A stretch of DNA of 64,000 bases from JBBSAT01 sp046351235 (GCA_046351235.1 JAXLYV010000003.1:248001-312000), one strand, 5' to 3'; counted from the stretch's first letter, positions 53,664 to 63,160 are shown. Translations and numbers: made by a program. Notes: a model not told the origin generated them from the letters alone.

Positions 53664-54128
53664 TTGTCGTCCTTCCGTGCGCTCCCGCTCTGGCTCCTCG
53701 CGAGCACCTTCCTGGCCTCCGCGGCCGTGGGATGCGCGCCGCGCATCGGCGACGGCTGCGCCAGCCAGACCAACTGCTCCATCAACGGCGATCGCGTCTG
53801 CGACGTGACGCAGCCGGGCGGGTACTGCACCGTCTTCGACTGCTCGCCCGACACCTGCCCGGACGACGCCGTGTGCGTGCGCTTCGAGCCGGACACGCCG
53901 CGCCTCTCGCGCAACGTCTGCATGCGGCGCTGCAACGGTGACGGCGACTGCCGCACCGATCGCGGCTACCGCTGCGTGGGCGAGAGCGACGGCGAGCTCC
54001 GCGGCGACGGCGGCGTGATCGAAGGCGACGGCGGCTCGGTCTCGGTGCCCGGTGAGGTGATCAACCACCGCTTCTCCGTCGCCGACGTGAACCGACCCGA
54101 CGGCCACTTCTGCATCGCGCCGCAGTAA
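53664..54128 (+). CDS. Small cysteine-rich lipoprotein, TTG start
   Basis: This 154-residue protein has a signal and lipobox (ASAAVGC24). A Cys-rich domain follows with ten spaced cysteines (GDGCASQTNCSINGDRVC, FDCSPDTCPDDAVC, NVCMRRCNGDGDC). A Gly/Asp-rich spacer and a final FCIAPQ end the protein. No ATG or GTG precedes the signal peptide in this frame, so TTG 53664 is the likely start. It may be a surface or periplasmic binding lipoprotein; its position between nagZ and the permease genes suggests, weakly, a link to uptake. Confidence 0.65.
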   Translation: MSSFRALPLWLLASTFLASAAVGCAPRIGDGCASQTNCSINGDRVCDVTQPGGYCTVFDCSPDTCPDDAVCVRFEPDTPRLSRNVCMRRCNGDGDCRTDRGYRCVGESDGELRGDGGVIEGDGGSVSVPGEVINHRFSVADVNRPDGHFCIAPQ

Positions 54129-54141
54129 CCTCCCGAGCGCG

Positions 54142-55071
54142 ATGGCTCGCTACCTCGCGCAACGGCTGCTCCGCGCGCTCGCCACGGCGATCGGCGTGGT
54201 GCTGCTCGTGTTCGTGCTGGTGCGCGCGCTGCCCGGCGATCCGGCGCGGCTGATCCTCGGCGACACGGCGACGGAGGCCGACGTGGCCGCCATGCGCGAG
54301 CGCCTGCACCTCGACGCGGGCCTCTTCGAGCAGCTCGCGCTCTACGCGGGCGACGTGCTCGACGGCTCGCTCGGCCGCTCGTTCCGCGCGCCCGACGTGA
54401 CCGTCGCCTCGCGCATCGCCGAGGTGCTCCCCGACACCGTCGTGCTCGCCCTCGCCTCGGTCGCCCTCGCGTGGACGCTGGCCGTGCCCCTCGGCACGCT
54501 CGCGGCGCTCTCGCGCGGCCGCGCGCTCGATCGCGTCGCGCGGATCGTCGCGCTCTCCGGCGTGGCGCTGCCCACGCTCTGGCTCGGGCCCCTCCTCGTG
54601 CTCCTGTTCGCGGTCGAGCTGCGCCTCTTGCCGATGCCGGGTGACGACGAGGCGGGCGCGCTCTCGCTCGTGCTTCCCGCGGCGACGATCGGCGCCGCGC
54701 TCGCCGCGGCGCTCACCCGGCAGACGCGCGGCGCGATGATCGAGGCGCTCGCGGAGCCCTACGTGGTCGCCGCGCGCGCCCGCGGTCTCTCTCGCACCAG
54801 CGCCGCGCTACGCCACGGCCTGCGGAACGCGCTCCTGCCGGTGGTGACGGTGTCCGCCTCGCAGCTCGGCGCGCTCCTCGGCGGCGCCGTGGTCGCCGAG
54901 AAGCTCTTCGAGCGCCAGGGCCTGGGCTCGCTGATGCTCGAGGCGTTCGCGGCGCGCGACATTCCCGTGCTGCAGGGCACGGTGCTCGTGGTCGCGCTCC
55001 TCTACGTGAGCGTGCAGGTGCTCCTCGATCTCGTCGTGGCCGCGCTCGATCCACGCGTGAGGCTCGGATGA
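54142..55071 (+). CDS. DppB/OppB-type ABC permease
   Basis: This 309-residue membrane protein has six helices. The family opening is present (RYLAQRLLRALATAIGVVLL and RALPGDPARLILGD), as is the inner-membrane EAA loop (RARGLSRTSAALRHGLRNAL). It should form a peptide/nickel-type importer channel with the next gene product, coupled by ATGA overlap. No ATP-binding or binding-protein gene lies nearby, which is unusual. Confidence 0.92.
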   Translation: MARYLAQRLLRALATAIGVVLLVFVLVRALPGDPARLILGDTATEADVAAMRERLHLDAGLFEQLALYAGDVLDGSLGRSFRAPDVTVASRIAEVLPDTVVLALASVALAWTLAVPLGTLAALSRGRALDRVARIVALSGVALPTLWLGPLLVLLFAVELRLLPMPGDDEAGALSLVLPAATIGAALAAALTRQTRGAMIEALAEPYVVAARARGLSRTSAALRHGLRNALLPVVTVSASQLGALLGGAVVAEKLFERQGLGSLMLEAFAARDIPVLQGTVLVVALLYVSVQVLLDLVVAALDPRVRLG

Positions 55072-55871
55072 AGCGCGCCCTCGCGCACCTCGGCTCGATC
55101 GGCGCGCTCGCGTTCTTCGCGATCGCGCTCGTCGGGCCCTGGCTCGCGCCGCGCTCGCCCTCGGCGATCGATCTGCGGCACGCCTTCGAGCTGCCCTCCG
55201 CCGCGCACTGGCTCGGGACGGCCGACAACGGCGTCGACATCCTCTCGGTGCTCCTCTACGGCGCGCGCCTCGCCGGCCTCGTGGCGCTCGGCTCGGTGGG
55301 GATCTCGCTCGTGGTCGGCGCGCTCCTCGGCGCCGCCGCGGGAACCTGGGGCGGCTGGGCCGATCGCGTGGTGATGGGCCTGGCCGATCTCGTGCAGAGC
55401 TTTCCCTCGATCGTGTTGCACGTGGCCGTCGTGGCGATGATCGCGCGACCGAGCGTGATGGTGCTGATCCTCGCGCTCGCGGTGAACGGATGGGCGCCGC
55501 ACGCGCGCCTCGCGCGCACGCAGGCGCTCTCGGTGCGCGAGCGCGACTTCGTGACCGCGGCCCGCGCCCTCGGCGCGAGCGAGCTGCGCGTCGTGCTCGC
55601 GCACGTGCTGCCCAACCTGCGTGGCCCGCTGATCGTGTCGGCCACGAGCGCGCTCGGCGCCGCCGTGCTCGCCGAGTCCACGCTCTCGTTCCTCGGCCTC
55701 GGCCCGGGCCTCGCGAGCTCGTGGGGCGCGCTCCTCGATCAGGGCGCGTCGGTGATCCTTCGTTTTCCGCACGTGGCGCTGCTCTCGGGCGGCGCGCTCG
55801 CCAGCACCGTGCTCGCGCTGAACCTGGCCGGGGACGAGCTGCGCGACCGCCTCGACCCGCGGACGCGCTGA
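55068..55871 (+). CDS. DppC/OppC-type ABC permease
   Basis: This 267-residue partner permease has the family's N-terminal helix then LGTADNGVDILSVLLYGAR, the EAA loop AARALGASELRVVLAHVLPN, and AVLAESTLSFLGLG. It lacks the long N-terminal OppC extension. It pairs with the preceding DppB-like gene. The ATPase subunits (DppD/F) must be encoded elsewhere, or the pair works with a shared ATPase. Confidence 0.92.
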   Translation: MKRALAHLGSIGALAFFAIALVGPWLAPRSPSAIDLRHAFELPSAAHWLGTADNGVDILSVLLYGARLAGLVALGSVGISLVVGALLGAAAGTWGGWADRVVMGLADLVQSFPSIVLHVAVVAMIARPSVMVLILALAVNGWAPHARLARTQALSVRERDFVTAARALGASELRVVLAHVLPNLRGPLIVSATSALGAAVLAESTLSFLGLGPGLASSWGALLDQGASVILRFPHVALLSGGALASTVLALNLAGDELRDRLDPRTR

Positions 55872-55954
55872 GCGCGCCGAATCGAGTGGACGCTTCGGGC
55901 GAGCCCGGGAAGAACGAGGGGGCGCCCGAGCGTCCTCCGGCGCGAGGAGGAGGG

Positions 55955-57901
55955 ATGAGGAGCGCGATCGCTGCGGTCGTCACCGGGGTGCTCGCGGCCA
56001 ACGCCTGCGGCGCGCGGCCCGCGCCCCCGCTCGTCGTCCACGCCGTGATCGAGCGGGAGGCGCCCGAGGCGGGCCCGCCGGAGACCGCGCCCTCGCCTTC
56101 GTGGACGCTCGTCGCGGGTGGCGTGACCGCGTGCGCCGAATCGCTCCCCGGCGGCCCTGCCTGCTGGGGCAGCTGGGGGGACTCGGTCCCCGAAGGCGTC
56201 GACTTCGATCCGCATGCACCGCGCGCCCTGCCCGCCGACGTGCGCGAGGTCGCGCCCGGCTGGACGCACACTTGCGTGCGTACGACGACGTCGGTGCGCT
56301 GCGAGGGGCGCTACGAGCTGGGCGATCCGGTCGCTGCCGAGCCCGCCGAGCTCGCCGGGACGCGCCAGCTGGCCTCGGGGCGCGACTTCACGTGCGGCCT
56401 TCGCCCCGACGGGACGCTCGCATGCGTCTCGGCGCGCCCGCACCCGGGCCTCGCGGCACCGGTCGCGCCCACCGGCCTGCGCGCCCTCGCGGCCACGAGC
56501 TCGGGCTGGCAGCTCTGCGCGCTCGGCGAAGGCGCGGCGTTCTGCTGGCCCTCGCTCGACCGCGCACCGATCGCCATCGCGCTCCCCGCAGTGGTGGGAG
56601 AGCTCGTGATGGCGTCCGAGCACGCGTGCGCGCGCGCGCCGGAGGGCACGCTGTGGTGTTGGTCGATCGCCGGCGGGGCACCCACCCGCATCGAGGGCGT
56701 GCACGCCGAGGCGCTCGCCGCGCTGAACGACCGCATGTGCGCGCGCGACGGCGCGCATTGGATCTGCCTGACGCCCGACGCCCTCGTCCCCGAGCCCATC
56801 GCTTGGCTCGAGGGCGCACGCGCGATCGCGGGCGGCATGGGCTTCGTGTGCGGCGCCTTCGAGAGCGGCGTGCGCTGCTTCGGCGACGACGACTTCGGCC
56901 AGCTCGGCGCGCTCGGCACGGCGCCCGCCCCGCCCGCCTCCGTCCCGCCGCGCGTCGAGGCGACGGGCGCGCGCGGGCTCGGCCTCGAGCGCGCGCAGAT
57001 GTGCATCGTGACGACCGAGGGCCGCGTGGCCTGCGGGAGCGACGGCCCTCGACGCGTCGTTCGGGGGCTCTCGCACGTGGTCGAGCTGCGGTCCGGCGAC
57101 GAGCACACGTGCGCGCGTACCGAGCGCGGCGACGTGCATTGCTGGGGACGCATGCTCGTCGACCACGGCGAGGACGTGGACCCCTCGTGGCGCACGTTTT
57201 CGGCGGGCCGGCGGCTCGCGACGGGAGCGATCGCGATCGCATCGGGCCCCGACGACGCGTGCGTGCTGCGCGCCGCGCCCTCGTCCCTTCGATGCTGGGG
57301 CTCGCCGTTCGCGATCCCCGGGCAGGAGTGGCTCGCGCTCCCGGAGCCCGCGCGCGCGCTCGCGACGGGCGCCGTGGGGACGTGCGCGCTCGGTGCATCG
57401 GGAGAGGCGTTCTGCGCCGAGAGCTCGGCGGGCGCGCTCGCCCGCGACGAGGCGTGGCGAGGCGCCGAGGCCATGGCGGCGACCGACACCGTCCGCTGCG
57501 CCGTCGCCCTCGGCGAGGTGCGCTGCGCCGGGCGCAACGAGCGCGGTCAGCTCGGCGACGGCACCCGCACGGCACGCGCGCATCCCGTGCGGGTGCGCGA
57601 CGTGGCCGATGCGACCCGGGTCGCGATCGGCGAGGCCCACGCGTGCGCGCTCCTCGCGAGCGGCCGAGTGCGTTGCTGGGGCGCGAACGAGGCCGGCCAG
57701 CTCGGCGACGGCTCGCGCACCGATCGATGGCGCGCGGTCTCGGTGCATGGCGTCGCGCACGCGGTCGAGATCGCACTGGCCGCGAGCACGAGCTGCGCGC
57801 GCCTCGAGGACGGGACCGTCGTCTGCTGGGGCGCCGCGCTCGGCGAGAGCCTCGAGAGGGACGAGCCGGCGGCGACGCCGTTCCCACGCCCGGCATCGTG
57901 A
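55955..57901 (+). CDS. RCC1-like beta-propeller lipoprotein
   Basis: This 648-residue protein has a lipobox (AANAC18). At least ten RCC1/BNR-type repeats follow, of the form G-x-x-H-x-C-A-L-x-x-x-G-x-V-x-C-W-G (for example HACALLASGRVRCWGANEAG, CWSIAGGAP, HTCARTERGDVHCWG). Cys pairs recur in each blade. Myxobacteria have many such surface propellers, possibly for binding; there is no sign of a Ran-related role. ATG 55955 has GGAGGAGGG in front. Confidence 0.82.
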   Translation: MRSAIAAVVTGVLAANACGARPAPPLVVHAVIEREAPEAGPPETAPSPSWTLVAGGVTACAESLPGGPACWGSWGDSVPEGVDFDPHAPRALPADVREVAPGWTHTCVRTTTSVRCEGRYELGDPVAAEPAELAGTRQLASGRDFTCGLRPDGTLACVSARPHPGLAAPVAPTGLRALAATSSGWQLCALGEGAAFCWPSLDRAPIAIALPAVVGELVMASEHACARAPEGTLWCWSIAGGAPTRIEGVHAEALAALNDRMCARDGAHWICLTPDALVPEPIAWLEGARAIAGGMGFVCGAFESGVRCFGDDDFGQLGALGTAPAPPASVPPRVEATGARGLGLERAQMCIVTTEGRVACGSDGPRRVVRGLSHVVELRSGDEHTCARTERGDVHCWGRMLVDHGEDVDPSWRTFSAGRRLATGAIAIASGPDDACVLRAAPSSLRCWGSPFAIPGQEWLALPEPARALATGAVGTCALGASGEAFCAESSAGALARDEAWRGAEAMAATDTVRCAVALGEVRCAGRNERGQLGDGTRTARAHPVRVRDVADATRVAIGEAHACALLASGRVRCWGANEAGQLGDGSRTDRWRAVSVHGVAHAVEIALAASTSCARLEDGTVVCWGAALGESLERDEPAATPFPRPAS

Positions 57902-57958
57902 CCGGCGCGCGCCGATTGCGCTGCGGAACCGGCGCGCGAGACGCTACGCTCCGGAGCG

Positions 57959-58924
57959 ATGAGCTCGAGCCACGCCTCCGCGATCTCCCCCGGGATCGTG
58001 GTGGCCGAACGCTACCGGATCGTGAAAGCCCTCGCCGAAGGTGGCGTGGGCAGCGTCTGGGTCGCCGAGCACGTGGGCCTCGGCCGGCGCGTGGCGCTCA
58101 AGGTGCTGCACGCCGACGTCGCCCGTGACCCGCGCGCGCTCGAGCGCTTCGATCGGGAGGCGCGCACGCTCGCGAAGCTCACCCATCCCAACATCGTCGC
58201 GCCCATCGACTACGGCACCTGGAACGGCGCGCCCTACCTCGTGATGGAGCTGCTCGAGGGCAAGCCGCTCTCGGAGCTGCTCGGCATCGGGCGCACGCTC
58301 GACGTCGAGCCCGCGCTCGCGATCGCGCGGCCGCTCCTGCAGGCGCTCGCGCACGCGCACGCGCACGGCATCGTGCACCGCGACCTCAAGCCGGCGAACG
58401 TGTTCCTGCAGTCGATCCCCGACGAGGGCGACCACCTGAAGCTGATCGACTTCGGCCTCGCCAAGCCGCACGCGCCGCAGTCGGACGCGGGGATCACCGG
58501 CAAGAACGTCGCGGTCGGCACGCCGCCCTACATGCCGCCCGAGTCCCTCACCGGCGCCACGCTCGACGCGCGCGCCGACGTCTACTCCGCGGGCGTCATG
58601 CTCTTCGAGATGCTCACGGGCCGCCGCCCCTTCGAAGGCGAGCCCGTGGACGTGCTGCGCCGGAAGATGAGCGGCGAGGCCTTGCGTGCGCGCGCGGCGC
58701 GGCCCGACGGGACCATCCCCGAGTGGCTCGACGAAGCGATTGCGAAGGCGATCGCGCGCAAGCCCGACGAGCGCTTCCAGACGGTCAGCGAATTCGCGCG
58801 CGCGCTCGTGCCTCCGAAAGAGCCGCGGCGCCCGGTGGCGAGCACGCGCGGCCCTTGGATCCCGTGGGTCGTCGCGGCGATCGCCGTGCTCGCGGCGCTC
58901 TACCTCGGCGTGCGCGGGATCTGA
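57959..58924 (+). CDS. Ser/Thr protein kinase with C-terminal transmembrane helix
   Basis: This 321-residue protein has an intact kinase domain: ALAEGGVGSVWVAEH, VALK with K48, HRDLKPAN (140-147), LIDFGLA (D164) and VGTPPYMPPES (MPPE instead of MAPE). It ends with a basic Pro-rich linker and one helix (about 297-318) with almost no periplasmic part, so sensing must come from partner proteins. It follows the RCC1-like gene by 57 bases. Confidence 0.92.
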   Translation: MSSSHASAISPGIVVAERYRIVKALAEGGVGSVWVAEHVGLGRRVALKVLHADVARDPRALERFDREARTLAKLTHPNIVAPIDYGTWNGAPYLVMELLEGKPLSELLGIGRTLDVEPALAIARPLLQALAHAHAHGIVHRDLKPANVFLQSIPDEGDHLKLIDFGLAKPHAPQSDAGITGKNVAVGTPPYMPPESLTGATLDARADVYSAGVMLFEMLTGRRPFEGEPVDVLRRKMSGEALRARAARPDGTIPEWLDEAIAKAIARKPDERFQTVSEFARALVPPKEPRRPVASTRGPWIPWVVAAIAVLAALYLGVRGI

Positions 58925-58984
58925 CGGGAACGCTCCGCGCGGCCTCGCGAGGAGCCTTCTCGATGGCGCGTGCTACGGCTCGCC

Positions 58985-59923
58985 ATGCGCTGCCGCTCGA
59001 TCCACCTCGCGGGCCTCGGGCTCGCCCTCGTGCTCCTCCCTTGCTGCACGACGAGCCCTCGCTCGGTCACCGACGCCGGCGAGGCCGCCGACGCGAGCGC
59101 GCGAGCCGACGTGGGCGATCCCTCGGCGTGCACCGTGCCGCGCGTGCAGTCCGTCTCGGAGGAGTGCTGCCTCGCCTTCGGGATCGATGCGTGCGGCGCC
59201 GGGCTCTTCTGCGCCGCGTTCGACGGCAGGACGCTGGCGACCTGCTACGCGCTCGGGTCACGCCTCGCGGGCCAGGAGTGCACGGCCGACGAGCACTGCG
59301 CGACCGGGACCTGCGGTCCGAGCGGTCACTGCGCCGCGACGCCCGGGCAGCCATGCACCGCTGCGGACGGCTGCGCCACGGTAGGTACCATGCACTACCT
59401 CTGCATCGAAGGGAGCTGCGCGAGGACGACGGGCGAGGTGGGCAGCGCCTGTCTGGCGGCGAGCGACTGCAACGCGCCCTACTGCGTGATGTCGCGATGC
59501 ACGAGCGGGCAGGTCGGCGCCGACTGCGGCGCCGACCCGGATTGTGCGAGCGCCATCTGCTACGCCGCGCACTGCTCGGCCGGCGACACGTCGTCGCAGT
59601 GCGACACGAGCGCCGACTGCGCCGATGGCCTCGAGTGCCCGCCTTCGGGCATCGTCCGCATGTGCCGACAAGCCGCGCCCACGAGCTGCACGGCCGACGC
59701 CGAGTGCCCGCGGGGTGGCTGCTACATGGGCATGTGCGTGACGCACCGGTTCGGCGGTGCCTGCGACTCGATGGCCGACTGCGTGCCGCTCTCGGCCTCG
59801 GGCGATCTGCGCTGCCTGAACGGCACCTGCCTCGATCCGCTGATGTCCGGACAGCCGTGCACGAGCGGCGATCAGTGCGCGAGCGGCTTCTGCTACCCGG
59901 ATCCCGACAACGTCTGCGCGTGA
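58985..59923 (+). CDS. Cysteine-rich lipoprotein
   Basis: This 312-residue protein has a lipobox (VLLPCC20) and an Ala/Asp spacer. About thirty cysteines follow, in modules such as CTADEHCATGTCGPSGHC, CDTSADCADGLECPP and CTSGDQCASGFC at the C-terminus. It is similar in style to the other Cys-rich lipoproteins of this window. The partner is unknown. The ATG 58985 start places the signal peptide correctly; GTG 58970 is possible. Confidence 0.75.
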   Translation: MRCRSIHLAGLGLALVLLPCCTTSPRSVTDAGEAADASARADVGDPSACTVPRVQSVSEECCLAFGIDACGAGLFCAAFDGRTLATCYALGSRLAGQECTADEHCATGTCGPSGHCAATPGQPCTAADGCATVGTMHYLCIEGSCARTTGEVGSACLAASDCNAPYCVMSRCTSGQVGADCGADPDCASAICYAAHCSAGDTSSQCDTSADCADGLECPPSGIVRMCRQAAPTSCTADAECPRGGCYMGMCVTHRFGGACDSMADCVPLSASGDLRCLNGTCLDPLMSGQPCTSGDQCASGFCYPDPDNVCA

Positions 59924-59933
59924 GCGGCTGCGC

Positions 59934-60782
59934 TCAGGCGTAGGGTGGCATCGGCAGGGGCACGCGCTCGTCGAGCACCAGGCCGAAGTGCTCGCGGAGG
60001 GCCGCACGGAGCGCGGCCTCGCCCGCGAGCTTCGTCTCGTGGGCCACGCCGTCGCGCCCGCGTCGCGTCAGCACGTCGTCCGCGATCGTCACGCGGCCGT
60101 CCTCGGTGGCCCGCGCCACCATCAGCTGCCTACGAAAGCGCGACGCCGGGCTCGTGCTCGTGAACCAGTTGCCCACCTCGCGATCGATCTCGGGCATCTC
60201 TTCGAGCGTCAGCTCGGCCACGTCGACCCAGCTCTCGCCGAGCCGCGCCTGGTGGACGAGCTTGGCGGAGGGATCGCGGAGCGTCCCTTCCCATCGTCCT
60301 TCGCGCACGAAGCGGCGTGGCTCGTGGGGCGTCGGCTGCTCGTGCGCGACGTCGAGGCGCAGCGACGCCGTCGGCGAGAGCGCTCCCACGCCCACGTCGG
60401 CCAGGCGCGGCACGCCGTCGATCACGACGTGCACCGCCACGTGGGTGCGCGGTGGGACCACGCCCGGCGGCCGGTTCAGACGCACGCGCGCGCTCACGGG
60501 CCGCACCTCGAACCCGAGCGCGGCGAGCACGGCCAGGAAGTAGGTGTTCTGCTCGAAGCAGTACCCGCCCCGACGCGCGTGCACGAGCTTGTGCTCGACG
60601 CGATCGAGCGCGAGCTCGATCCCGCGACCGAGGAGCACGTCGAGGTTCTCGAAGGGAATCGCCGTGACGTGGGCGAGCGCGAGCGCATCGAGCACGGCGA
60701 GCGTCGGCGCACGCGGCCCGCGGTAACCGATGCGCATGAAGTAGGCCTCGAGATCGGGCTGGAAGCTCACGTGCGAGCGCAT
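59934..60782 (-). CDS. nat: Arylamine N-acetyltransferase
   Basis: This 282-residue protein has the catalytic triad Cys75 (RRGGYCFEQN), His114 (PRTHVAVHVV) and Asp129 (RLADVGVG), in the expected order and spacing. The AIPFENLDVLLG and TYFLAVLAALGF motifs are also present. It transfers an acetyl group from acetyl-CoA to arylamines, hydrazines or hydroxylamines in the cytosol. The length matches the family (about 275-290). The start is ATG 60782; it diverges from the following propeller gene by 90 bases. Confidence 0.93.
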   Translation of the reverse strand: MRSHVSFQPDLEAYFMRIGYRGPRAPTLAVLDALALAHVTAIPFENLDVLLGRGIELALDRVEHKLVHARRGGYCFEQNTYFLAVLAALGFEVRPVSARVRLNRPPGVVPPRTHVAVHVVIDGVPRLADVGVGALSPTASLRLDVAHEQPTPHEPRRFVREGRWEGTLRDPSAKLVHQARLGESWVDVAELTLEEMPEIDREVGNWFTSTSPASRFRRQLMVARATEDGRVTIADDVLTRRGRDGVAHETKLAGEAALRAALREHFGLVLDERVPLPMPPYA

Positions 60783-60872
60783 AGCGCGCCCGGGCGCGAT
60801 CGGAAGCGCTGGACGCACGTCCTTTCGCAGGTTGGCCGCCGCGCGAGGCAGTGCCAGAGTCGGAACGCCGTG

Positions 60873-62270
60873 ATGCGTCGCGCGCTCGTCCTCGCCGTCT
60901 CGCTCGCCACCGGTCTCGGCCTCGCGGTCCCGACGGCGCGGGCGCACGGCGGGCGGCCGCAGACCTACGACGTGCTCTTCGGCGCGAGCGACGCGGACCT
61001 CGTGGTCCCGGGCACCTTCGGCGTGATGGCGAGCCGCGACGGCGGCGCGCACTGGGACTGGCTCTGCATCGAGGGGATGCCCGACGCGGTCCGCGGCTGG
61101 ATGCGCCCCGCCGCGCGCGCCGCGGACGACACCGTTCTCTTCGCACAGAGCTTCGGCCTCGTGCTCGGGCGCGACCGCGCGTGCCGCTCGAGCTACGAGG
61201 CGACGCTCGAGGGGCACTTCGTCACCGACGTCGTCGTGCGCCCCGACGGTGGGCTCGCCGCGATCCGCTCGGACGGCGACGGGCAGGATCGCGTCTTCGT
61301 CGCGAGCGGCCCGAGCGAGGCGTTCGCCCCCGCGGGCGATCCGTTCCCCGCAGGGTTCCTGGCCGAGCGCATCCGCTACGCGCCGGCGCGCGCCGGGCGC
61401 GTGTACGTCTCGGGCCAGACGATGATCGTCGGCACCTCGAGCTGGGCCGGCTGGCTGCTCGTCTCGGACGACGGGGCCGCCACGTTCCGCGCGATCGAGG
61501 TGCCGCTCGAGAGCGACGAGACCGTGCTGCGCCTGCTCGCGGTCGATCCCGCGGATGCCGATCACCTGTTCGCCGTGGCGCAGGCCTCCACGAGCGATCG
61601 ATTGATCGAGATCGGCGGCGCGGGCGACACGCAGGCGAGCGTGCTCGTGATCGACGCCGCCGCGATCGCCGTGAGCCGTCCCTTCGGCCTGGGCTTCGCG
61701 TCCGACGGAAGCGTGTGGCTCGGCAACACGCTCGCCGGGCTCTACGTGATCCCCGCGGGCGGCGGGGAGCCGCAGAGCGTCGACAAGTACCTCCGCGTCG
61801 CGTGCGTCGTCCCGCGCGGCGACGACGTCTATCTCTGTGGCGACGGCCTCGACGACGACTTCGCGCTCGGCGTGCAGCGCGTCGGCGAGGCCTACGCGCC
61901 GCGGGCCGTCATGACCTTCGCTCAGCTCACCGAGCCGCGCCGCTGCGGCACGCCGCTCGATGCCGCGTGTCGCGAGTGGTGGAACGATCTGCTGATCGAC
62001 ACGGGCCGCGCCGCGCTCGTGCCGGACGCCGACGTCCCCGACGGCGCCGCGGCGCCCGCGAGCGATGCGGCGGTCGCCTTCGACGCCGGTGCGGCCGCTT
62101 TCGACGCCGCGACGCCGAGCGATGCCCCTCGCGCCGGCTGCGCGTGCAGGGCCGGGCCCGGTGCGCGAGCGTCCACGAGCCTGCTCTCTCTCGCGCTGCT
62201 CGCGCTCGTGGCGGGCCTCAGGCGCTCTCGGCGCGCGCGCCGCCGACCGGCGTGCCGTCCTTCTTCTTGA
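60873..62270 (+). CDS. Secreted BNR-propeller-like protein with MYXO-CTERM tail
   Basis: This 465-residue protein has a signal peptide (ARA-H25). A beta-propeller-like body follows with sialidase-type SRDGGAHW and SDDGAATF boxes, plus YLCGDGLDDDF. An Asp/Ala spacer (about 390-425) and the MYXO-CTERM signal end the protein: AGCACRAGPG, a hydrophobic helix, then a basic stretch with a few extra residues. Its last 53 bases overlap the convergent gene. The function is not known; enzymatic sialidase residues are not apparent. Confidence 0.8.
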   Translation: MRRALVLAVSLATGLGLAVPTARAHGGRPQTYDVLFGASDADLVVPGTFGVMASRDGGAHWDWLCIEGMPDAVRGWMRPAARAADDTVLFAQSFGLVLGRDRACRSSYEATLEGHFVTDVVVRPDGGLAAIRSDGDGQDRVFVASGPSEAFAPAGDPFPAGFLAERIRYAPARAGRVYVSGQTMIVGTSSWAGWLLVSDDGAATFRAIEVPLESDETVLRLLAVDPADADHLFAVAQASTSDRLIEIGGAGDTQASVLVIDAAAIAVSRPFGLGFASDGSVWLGNTLAGLYVIPAGGGEPQSVDKYLRVACVVPRGDDVYLCGDGLDDDFALGVQRVGEAYAPRAVMTFAQLTEPRRCGTPLDAACREWWNDLLIDTGRAALVPDADVPDGAAAPASDAAVAFDAGAAAFDAATPSDAPRAGCACRAGPGARASTSLLSLALLALVAGLRRSRRARRRPACRPSS

Positions 62271-63099
62271 GCGGGCGCAGGTCGATGCGGCACGTCGAGC
62301 CGCCGTGCTTCGGGATCGTCTGCGTGAGCTGGTAGCGCAGGCCGAACACCGACGAGATGCCCGACTGGAACTGCCCGAAGATCCCGCAGTGCATCATCGA
62401 CCAGCCCGGCGCGCCGAACCACGGGCAGGCCGTGCCCTCGAGCATGCCGGTGTGCGACGCCGCATCGGCCTCGTGCCAGTGCTCGGGGTTCACGCGGAAC
62501 AGGTACTCGCTCATGCGCAGCACTTCGATCGCGCTCTCGGGCGTGTCGGGCAGCGCGAACATCTTCTTGGCGCGCTCGCCGGCGCGGCGGCCGCCCTCGA
62601 AGCAGACCTGCCCGAGCGTCGCGTTCGCGCCCGGGAGCGCGGAGGGAAGCGTCCGCGTGAGCTGGATGAGCACCTCGCCGAGGTGGGTCGTGATCTCGCG
62701 CCAGCGCTCCTCGACCGGCATGCGGGAGAGCTCGGCCATGGCGCGCAGCTGCGCGCGGCGACCGAGCGGCGGCGCGCCGAGCTCGCGAAAGACCCACGCC
62801 GTGCGAGGGCGCGCGCCGGTGAACGAGAGGGCCCCGAGGATCCGCGCCGGCGCGCCCGCGTCGCTCGGCAGCCACGGATGCTGCGCGCGCAGCACGGTCC
62901 AGCGGCGCGCGTAGGCCGCGGTGGCCGCCTTCACGATCTCGCGCTCGGCCGCCTCGCGCCCACCGAGCGGCGCCTCGAGCCCACGACGCAGCATCCCATA
63001 CCAACCCTGCATCCCGTCGGCGGCGAGCCACCAGCGGGCATGCGCCGGGAGCAGCTCACGCCGGTAGACCTCGCGCATCGCATGCGGCAGGAGCGACAT
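62218..63099 (-). CDS. Protein with V4R/ATC-hydrolase-like C-terminal half, function unknown
   Basis: This 293-residue soluble protein has a helical N-terminal part (about 1-150). The C-terminal domain is CPWFGAPGWSMMHCGIF and HGGSTCRIDLRPL near the end, with spaced Cys and His that loosely recall the V4R/thiazoline-carboxylate hydrolase fold. I could not assign a family with confidence. The start ATG 63099 is preferred; it diverges from the YdjM-type gene by 61 bases. Confidence 0.5.
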   Translation of the reverse strand: MSLLPHAMREVYRRELLPAHARWWLAADGMQGWYGMLRRGLEAPLGGREAAEREIVKAATAAYARRWTVLRAQHPWLPSDAGAPARILGALSFTGARPRTAWVFRELGAPPLGRRAQLRAMAELSRMPVEERWREITTHLGEVLIQLTRTLPSALPGANATLGQVCFEGGRRAGERAKKMFALPDTPESAIEVLRMSEYLFRVNPEHWHEADAASHTGMLEGTACPWFGAPGWSMMHCGIFGQFQSGISSVFGLRYQLTQTIPKHGGSTCRIDLRPLKKKDGTPVGGARAESA

Positions 63100-63160
63100 C
63101 CCGAAAGGGTAGCCCAAGCGCGTGGCGCCGAGCGCGGCCGGATGGTAGCGAGGCGCGCCG

